Part shown: positions 59,084 through 64,000 of the stretch, piece by piece | Layout of the letters: every line of letters begins with the position of its first letter | How positions within the stretch are numbered: position 1 is the first letter of the stretch | Translations under genes and position numbers: made by a program | DNA from: JBCCGR01 sp039029195 | Lineage (GTDB): Bacteria; Pseudomonadota; Alphaproteobacteria; Rhizobiales; Rhizobiaceae | Assembly (NCBI GenBank): GCA_039029195.1 | Contig: JBCCGR010000020.1 | Location: 14,099-78,098, forward strand | Length of the DNA: 64,000 bases | Reading direction: 5' to 3' | The notes under the pieces: model-generated | Database searches by the model: none | Told to the model about the DNA's origin: nothing | The model's input: the letters and a program-made list of their open reading frames with translations, nothing else

Positions 59084-59922
59084 TTAAACTTCGCGATCAT
59101 GTCCTTGATGCCCGGAATGGTCTCGATCTGATAGGCATGAGTCGGCTGGAAGTATTGCACCAAAGAACGCTGCGAGAGCCCTCCAAGAATGGTGAAATAG
59201 TACATTTCATAACCAGGCAGCGCCGCACAAGGGTGGTAACCACTGTCAAGGCAAATGGTCGAACCATCGACGATGTGGTAGGCGTCGCCCGGTTCATTGT
59301 CCACGCGCTGCAACATCTGCACGCCCGACCCGTGGTTGGGTCGGAACCTGAAATTGTAGGTCTCATCGTGCCGGGATTCAGTGGGCAACCGGTCAGTGTC
59401 ATGCTTGTGAGACGGAAACCCCGACCAGCCACCCTGCCCCACGGTGAACAGCTCGCTCACCAGTAGGCGACCGACTTTGCCGTGTTGTTTCTGACCGAGA
59501 ATATGCTTGATCTTTCGGTGTGTCTTGGTGTCGTCAGAACCATATTGCACCAGATCAAGCTCGGAAGAACGAACGTCGAAAGGTTCCAGCACCTCGTCGT
59601 ACCTGGCGCCCGCCACGAAGATCTCCGCATCCTGTGAAATACAGATCATGTTCGCTTTCGCACCGGACGGAACATAAACACCTTCCGGTTCGCCATCCCA
59701 CACATCGACCCCACGATTGCCCAGCGCGGTGAAGGATAAACCTTCAACCTCAACATCAACGGTTCCGGTCGCAGGCACGATGCAGGTTTCATAGCCCGGC
59801 ACCTGATAGTCGAATGCCTGCCCCGCTCTCAGTTTCACTATGTTGAAATAGTTGAGCGGAACCGTCTCATTGTCGGCGTCAACAATGGGCTGGTTTTGAT
59901 TGTCGTATGGAGCGATGTGCAT
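59080..59922 (-). CDS. iolB: 5-deoxy-glucuronate isomerase family protein (copy 2)
   Basis: A second IolB-like bicupin of 280 residues, clearly diverged from the copy at 51227-52051. The metal-site pattern is kept: two His in SHKHD, Glu in DETYNF and His in YHPCAAL. It lies between iolC and the aldolase gene, 12 bp after the former. It may act on the same intermediate or on one from another cyclitol handled by this module. Confidence 0.87.
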   Translation of the reverse strand: MHIAPYDNQNQPIVDADNETVPLNYFNIVKLRAGQAFDYQVPGYETCIVPATGTVDVEVEGLSFTALGNRGVDVWDGEPEGVYVPSGAKANMICISQDAEIFVAGARYDEVLEPFDVRSSELDLVQYGSDDTKTHRKIKHILGQKQHGKVGRLLVSELFTVGQGGWSGFPSHKHDTDRLPTESRHDETYNFRFRPNHGSGVQMLQRVDNEPGDAYHIVDGSTICLDSGYHPCAALPGYEMYYFTILGGLSQRSLVQYFQPTHAYQIETIPGIKDMIAKFK

Positions 59923-59934
59923 GAACGGTTCCTG

Positions 59935-60927
59935 TTAGACGTCGGTCGGGCCCGGATGAGAGGCAAGAAAATCTGCAAGTTGATCGGGTGTTGGCATCGC
60001 TGGCGCGCAACCGGGCTTGGAAACAACGATTGAGGCGCAGGCGGATCCGCGCAGCACCGCTTCCCGCATTGGCCTGCCGTCAGCAAGGCTAGCCAGCAAG
60101 CCAGCCATGAAGCTGTCGCCCGCGCCGTTGGGCTTTACGGCGGTGACCGGATAAATGCCTGTGCGAATTTCTTCACCATCCACCATGGTGACCGCCCCGC
60201 CCTCACCCATTTTGTAGATAACAATGCGACCCGGATGACTTGCCAGTTCCCGCGCCTTGTCGAGGCCTTTTTCAATGCCGCCGGCCATAAAGCCGAACTC
60301 TTCGTCATTGCCGACGATTAAGTCGCTTGCCTCACCCGCCCGCGACAGCACATCGGCTGCCACCGCTGGCGACGGCCACGAATAAGGGCGGTAATCGATA
60401 TCAAAAATTACCGGCAGCCCCGCCTGTTTGGCGAGTTCAAACGCCCGGAAAGTTGAACCCCTCGACGGTTCGGAGGCGAAAACTGTTCCGGCGGTGATCA
60501 GAGCGCCATAGTCGGCATAGTTCACCCGTTCCACATCTTCATTGGTGACCTGAAAATCCACGGCTCCATTGCGGTAGATAACATTTTGAAAGTCATCCAT
60601 GGTGCTTTCATAAACCGCCAGAGATGTCCGGTACTCACCACCCACGGGGCGCAGATATTGCGTGTCCACCCCGTAGTGCTTGAGCCGGTTGACGCAAAAG
60701 CGACCGACCGCATCATCGGACACCGACGTGACAAGCGCGGTGCTTGCGCCGAGCTTGGTGAGACCCGCGCAAATATTGGCAGAAGAACCGCCCAGATCGC
60801 TTTCAAACGTGCTGGCATGCTCACTTTTCGTGCCAATTGGCGCCGCAAACATATCCATGCCTGCGCGGCCAAATACGACAAATCGGTTCCGCTTGATCGC
60901 TTCGATCAACCTGTCCGAACCGGTCAT
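59935..60927 (-). CDS. iolC: PfkB-family sugar kinase (IolC-like)
   Basis: A ribokinase/PfkB-family kinase of 330 residues. It has the N-terminal Gly motif LGGSSANICAGLTKLG and the C-terminal signature PNGAGDSF with catalytic D271. IolC phosphorylates 2-deoxy-5-keto-gluconate to its 6-phosphate, the substrate of IolJ, and the two genes share an operon here. The start overlaps the PhyH gene stop by 4 bp. Other PfkB specificities remain possible. Confidence 0.88.
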   Translation of the reverse strand: MTGSDRLIEAIKRNRFVVFGRAGMDMFAAPIGTKSEHASTFESDLGGSSANICAGLTKLGASTALVTSVSDDAVGRFCVNRLKHYGVDTQYLRPVGGEYRTSLAVYESTMDDFQNVIYRNGAVDFQVTNEDVERVNYADYGALITAGTVFASEPSRGSTFRAFELAKQAGLPVIFDIDYRPYSWPSPAVAADVLSRAGEASDLIVGNDEEFGFMAGGIEKGLDKARELASHPGRIVIYKMGEGGAVTMVDGEEIRTGIYPVTAVKPNGAGDSFMAGLLASLADGRPMREAVLRGSACASIVVSKPGCAPAMPTPDQLADFLASHPGPTDV

Positions 60928-61763
60928 CTGATGCCCTCGGTGTTACCGGCGTCTGCCACATCAAGCACTTCCGGATAAGGATAGTTGAGGCCCAGCAACT
61001 GGCGCATGTCGGCACTCGCATTGTCGACAAACTGAGCGGGAAGCGCCGCAGGCATGTCTTCCATGGGCTTTACCCATTTGGGCAGATACTGGATGAGCAC
61101 AGCCGAACGATCATGTTCCGCCTTATTGGGCATCGCACAATGCCAGATCGCACCGAAAAACAGAGCGACATCACCCGGTTCACCCGTCATGCGATGGCAG
61201 TGATCAAAGAAATTGTCTTCAGAAGTGGGGTAGCGCAGTTCTTTCTGACTGCCCGGCATGAAAGCAGTTGCGCCACTTTGCTCAGTAAAGGGATCCAGTA
61301 GCACCGAAACCTGAGCGTTCATCGGAAATGAACTGTTGAGGCCGATGGGATGAGTATTGGGCTGGTGAAAGTCCCAGTAGGGATAGTCTACATGAGGCTC
61401 CTGGCCCGGCCCGCCGGGCAATATGCGGTTTGCCGCAATCGATCCCATGATAAATTCGCTACCAAGAAAGCGGCGCAATATATCCATAATGACCGGATGG
61501 GCAGCCAGTGCGGAAAACACCTCGCCCTTGGCCAATAAGTTCCACACACGCCGCTGCAGATTGAGTTTCCCTTCCTCCTCAGCATTGCCTTGAAAGTGAG
61601 TGACCTTGTCTCCCTCGCCATCTGAATACGCCATGATGAGTTGGCGGGCTTCCGCGATGTCCTCTGCGTTGAAAAGCCCAGAAATTGCAACAGCACCGGC
61701 GCCATTCAGCAGTTCATCAACAATTGTTTCTGGATCAGCATTGACAGCGGTAAATCGTTTCAT
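60924..61763 (-). CDS. PhyH-family Fe(II)/2-oxoglutarate dioxygenase
   Basis: A dioxygenase of 279 residues of the phytanoyl-CoA hydroxylase family. The facial triad is H124-x-D126 (PHVDYPYW) and H208 (AIWHCAMPN). R219 (RSAVLIQY) fits the 2-oxoglutarate carboxylate. The ATG at 61763 is preferred because GAGGAGGGTC precedes it. It heads the operon PhyH-iolC-iolB2-aldolase and is divergent from a Gfo/Idh gene across operator C. This is not a standard inositol enzyme. It might hydroxylate or O-demethylate a modified cyclitol (inference). Confidence 0.85.
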   Translation of the reverse strand: MKRFTAVNADPETIVDELLNGAGAVAISGLFNAEDIAEARQLIMAYSDGEGDKVTHFQGNAEEEGKLNLQRRVWNLLAKGEVFSALAAHPVIMDILRRFLGSEFIMGSIAANRILPGGPGQEPHVDYPYWDFHQPNTHPIGLNSSFPMNAQVSVLLDPFTEQSGATAFMPGSQKELRYPTSEDNFFDHCHRMTGEPGDVALFFGAIWHCAMPNKAEHDRSAVLIQYLPKWVKPMEDMPAALPAQFVDNASADMRQLLGLNYPYPEVLDVADAGNTEGIR

Positions 61764-61841
61764 GACCCTCCTCATTGGCACTGATTGTTCAAGCCACGTC
61801 CCTTTTGTCTATTGATAGATCTTGGTTTAAAGGATACAGTT

Positions 61842-61859
61842 TTTGCAATCGGTTGCAAA
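61842..61859. promoter_or_regulatory. LacI-type operator C in the divergent promoter region
   Basis: The 18-mer TTTGCAATCGGTTGCAAA is identical to operator B (58136-58153). It lies 23 bp before the Gfo/Idh ATG and 79 bp before the PhyH ATG, in the 118-bp gap between the two divergent genes. Confidence 0.75.
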
Positions 61860-61881
61860 CAAATTCTCGTTGGATCAGGCC

Positions 61882-63006
61882 ATGATGCGTGACTTTAAGG
61901 AAATCGGCATCGGCATTGTTGGCGGCGGCTATATGGGCAAAGCCCACTCCGTCGCGATGGCGGCTGTTGGCGCCGTTTTCAACACCACGCTGCGACCGCG
62001 TCTTGAGATGATCTGCGCCACCACGTCAGAATCTGCACAGGGCTACAGAGCGGCATATGGCTTCAATCGCTCCACCGATGACTGGCGCGAGCTGGTGAAT
62101 GATCCAGCGGTTGAGGCTGTGGTCATCGCTTCACCGCAACATACCCATCGCGCGATTGCCGAAGCCGCATTTTCTGCTGGAAAGCCAGTCATGTGCGAAA
62201 AGCCAATGGGTGCCTCACTGGAAGACGCCAAAGCCATGGTTGCTGCGGCAGAAGCATCCGGGCAAGCCAACATGGTCGGATACAATTACATCAAGACCCC
62301 GGTCACGCAGTTCGCCCGCAAGCTGGTCGCCGAGGGAGAAATTGGTGATGTGACCTGGTTTCGCGGCGAACACACAGAAGACTTCTATGCCGACCCGCAA
62401 GCTCCGGCCAATTGGCGGGCATCCGGCATGGCCAACGGTACCATGGGTGACCTCGCACCACACATGATCAACGCGGCACTGGCGGTCATCGGGCCAATCG
62501 GTTCAGTGGTGGCCGAAGTGGAGACTGTTCACAAAGAAAGACCTGGGGGCACCGTCTCCAACGACGATCAGGCCCAGCTTATGTGCCGGTTTAACAACGG
62601 CGTAATGGGGCATTTGTATTTCAGCCGTGTCGCCACTGGTCGAAAGATGGGCTACGCTTACGAGATCACCGGAACCAAAGGGGCCATTCGTTTTGATCAG
62701 GAAGATCAAAATGCTCTTTGGCTCTACCGTTGCGAAGGACCCGAGGCGGAACGCGGGTTTCGCAAGATTCTCTCCGGTCCCGAACATCCCGATTATCTGC
62801 CATTCTGTCAGGGACCGGGCCACGGAACAGGCTATCAGGACCAGATCATCATCGAGGCCCGTGATTTTCTCGATGCCATTCATACCGGGGAAAATGTCTG
62901 GCCGACATTCCGCGATGGATTGGCAGTCAACTTTGTCATAGATGCCGCTATCCGCTCATCAACCGAGCGGCAATGGCAGGACATAACTTCCCAAATTCAG
63001 GAGTAA
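61882..63006 (+). CDS. Gfo/Idh/MocA-family dehydrogenase
   Basis: An NAD(P)-dependent oxidoreductase of 374 residues: Rossmann motif GIVGGGYMGKAH, CEKPMGASLEDA with catalytic Lys, and MGDLAPHMINAA with Asp and His. It is related to inositol dehydrogenases but is distinct from iolG at 57072 and may oxidise another inositol isomer or a sugar acid. The start at 61882 (or 61885) comes after operator C. The earlier in-frame TTG at 61843 would read through the operator and is rejected. Confidence 0.87.
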   Translation: MMRDFKEIGIGIVGGGYMGKAHSVAMAAVGAVFNTTLRPRLEMICATTSESAQGYRAAYGFNRSTDDWRELVNDPAVEAVVIASPQHTHRAIAEAAFSAGKPVMCEKPMGASLEDAKAMVAAAEASGQANMVGYNYIKTPVTQFARKLVAEGEIGDVTWFRGEHTEDFYADPQAPANWRASGMANGTMGDLAPHMINAALAVIGPIGSVVAEVETVHKERPGGTVSNDDQAQLMCRFNNGVMGHLYFSRVATGRKMGYAYEITGTKGAIRFDQEDQNALWLYRCEGPEAERGFRKILSGPEHPDYLPFCQGPGHGTGYQDQIIIEARDFLDAIHTGENVWPTFRDGLAVNFVIDAAIRSSTERQWQDITSQIQE

Positions 63007-63012
63007 AGCGGC

Positions 63013-63903
63013 ATGACGATCCGCATTGGCAATGCCCCTTGTTCGTGGGGCGTCGAGTTCCCCGATGATCCGCGCAACCCGCCCTGGAAGACCGTGCTGA
63101 AGGAATGCGCGGAAGCGGGGTACAAAGGAATTGAACTGGGCCCGGTAGGCTTTATGCCCGAGGATCCAGCTATTCTTGCCGATGCATTGGCAGAACACGA
63201 TCTTGAATTGATCGGCGGCGTGGTGTTCCGCCCCTATCACGATCCAGATCAGTGGGACAGCGTGCTGGATGGCACTGTGCGCACCTGCAAGGCGCTGCAG
63301 GCTCATGGTGCGCAGCACCTGGTGTTGATCGATTCAATATCAGAACGTCGCGCACCCACGGCCGGACGGGTCGATGAGGCTGAGCAAATGGATCAGGCCG
63401 AATGGTCCGCCTATCGCGACCGCATTGCTGAAAGTGCGCGGATCGGTGCAGAGGAATACGGTCTGACGGTCGGTATTCACGCCCACGCCGCCGGTTTTAT
63501 GGATTTTGAACCTGAACTGGAACGTCTCCTCGATGAGGTCGACGAGAAAATCCTGAAGATCTGCTTTGACACCGGCCATCATTCCTATGCTGGGTTCGAT
63601 CCCGTCGCCTTCATGCACCGTCACATGGATCGAATTTCCTACATGCACTTCAAGGACATTGATCCGAAGGTAAAAGCAGAAGTCGTGGCAAATCGAACGG
63701 GCTTCTACGACGCCTGCGGACAAGGCATTTTTTGCAATCTCGGCGAGGGCGATGTCGACTTTCCGACGGTTCGCCAGATCCTGCTGGACGCGGGTTTCGA
63801 ATGTTGGTGCACTGTGGAACAGGATTGCGATCCGACCCTCGATATCAGTCCCATTGATGATGCGATTGCCAATCGCAAATATCTGGAATCAATCGGTTTT
63901 TAG
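63013..63903 (+). CDS. iolE: IolE-like sugar isomerase/dehydratase (TIM barrel)
   Basis: A TIM-barrel protein of 296 residues of the sugar phosphate isomerase/epimerase family. The opening GNAPCSWGVEF is close to inosose dehydratase IolE. Metal-site residues are likely in KGIELGPVGF, CFDTGHHSYAG and HFKDIDPKV. IolE dehydrates scyllo-inosose to the diketone that IolD cleaves, and iolD is elsewhere in this window. It starts 6 bp after the Gfo/Idh stop. An epimerase role cannot be excluded. Confidence 0.82.
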   Translation: MTIRIGNAPCSWGVEFPDDPRNPPWKTVLKECAEAGYKGIELGPVGFMPEDPAILADALAEHDLELIGGVVFRPYHDPDQWDSVLDGTVRTCKALQAHGAQHLVLIDSISERRAPTAGRVDEAEQMDQAEWSAYRDRIAESARIGAEEYGLTVGIHAHAAGFMDFEPELERLLDEVDEKILKICFDTGHHSYAGFDPVAFMHRHMDRISYMHFKDIDPKVKAEVVANRTGFYDACGQGIFCNLGEGDVDFPTVRQILLDAGFECWCTVEQDCDPTLDISPIDDAIANRKYLESIGF

Positions 63904-63917
63904 GAAGAAACGTTCAG

Positions 63918-64000
63918 ATGACAAAACTTCGTTGGGGCATGGTAGGCGGTGGTGAAGGCAGCCAGATCGGTCCCGCTCACCGCCTTGGAGCCCAGGCCGA
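63918..64000 (+). CDS. Gfo/Idh/MocA-family oxidoreductase, 5' end only
   Basis: Only the first 27 codons fall in the window. The translation opens MTKLRWGMVGGGEGSQIGPAHR, a Rossmann GGGEGS motif typical of Gfo/Idh/MocA dehydrogenases. It begins 14 bp after the iolE-like stop, after AGGAAGAAA. It would be the third enzyme of this family in the locus. Confidence 0.75.
   Translation, partial: MTKLRWGMVGGGEGSQIGPAHRLGAQA

Noticed and set aside
61843..61881. Extended N-terminus of the Gfo/Idh protein from TTG 61843
   Set aside because: The extension is encoded by the LacI-type operator itself and has no family similarity. The ATG at 61882 fits the conserved start.
1..64000. tRNA, rRNA, CRISPR arrays or insertion sequences
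   Set aside because: Reading both strands by eye I saw no cloverleaf with a conserved T-arm, no regularly spaced repeats and no transposase. A covariance-model scan would be the decisive check.

Overview
The window reads as a stretch of chromosome from an alphaproteobacterium, most likely of the order Hyphomicrobiales (Rhizobiales). The reasons are the housekeeping genes (mtgA, ispA, xerC), a PepSY/OmpR-type regulator/sensor trio laid out like rhizobial feuN-feuP-feuQ, and many periplasmic binding-protein transporters beside short catabolic operons. Coding density is high. I see no rRNA, tRNA, CRISPR array, insertion sequence or prophage. Two genes are cut by the window edges: an alpha/beta hydrolase on the left and a Gfo/Idh/MocA oxidoreductase on the right.

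Region 1 (1-21.1 kb) is envelope and housekeeping genes with one uptake cluster: a secreted hydrolase, a DsbB-like oxidase, a YqaA/DedA membrane protein, the transglycosylase MtgA and a polyprenyl diphosphate synthase. Then come a gamma-glutamyltransferase, a TAXI/fused TRAP transporter and a class III aminotransferase on one strand. They are followed by XerC, a TraB/GumN protein, a membrane ClpP-like protein, a di-haem oxidoreductase, the PepSY-regulator-kinase trio, an RlpA-like protein and an amidase.

Region 2 (21.3-32.1 kb) is aromatic and accessory catabolism. It has an HpcH/HpaI aldolase and a leftward operon for the protocatechuate/beta-ketoadipate pathway (a coniferyl-alcohol-dehydrogenase-like SDR, pcaH, pcaG, pcaI, pcaJ, a nucleoside deaminase). 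A short alkylsulfatase-like enzyme faces an AraC regulator. The regulator is followed by three exported proteins (one hydrolase, two NTF2/SnoaL-like) and a six-TM class III nucleotide cyclase.

Region 3 (32.2-51.2 kb) is the most unusual. A rightward operon encodes an MttB-superfamily methyltransferase, an SRPBCC protein, an Asp/Glu-racemase-fold protein lacking both canonical catalytic cysteines, and an FAD/GcvT demethylating dehydrogenase. A facing leftward operon, coupled by 4-bp stop/start overlaps, encodes HyuA, HyuB, a HisC-like aminotransferase, a second racemase-fold protein with both cysteines, and a D-2-hydroxyacid dehydrogenase. Divergent from hyuA is a peptide-type ABC transporter with two tandem binding proteins, two permeases and a fused double ATPase. 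I infer a dedicated uptake and breakdown route for an N-methylated amino-acid- or hydantoin-like compound. The substrate cannot be read from sequence.

Region 4 (51.2-64 kb) is an inositol/cyclitol locus: iolB, iolD, a ribose/inositol-type ABC transporter and iolG. A second module (iolC, a second iolB, a class II aldolase, a PhyH-family dioxygenase) lies opposite further Gfo/Idh and IolE-like genes. Identical 18-bp LacI-type palindromes lie in front of iolG and in the divergent promoter region at 61.8 kb, suggesting one LacI-family repressor, encoded outside the window, controls both.
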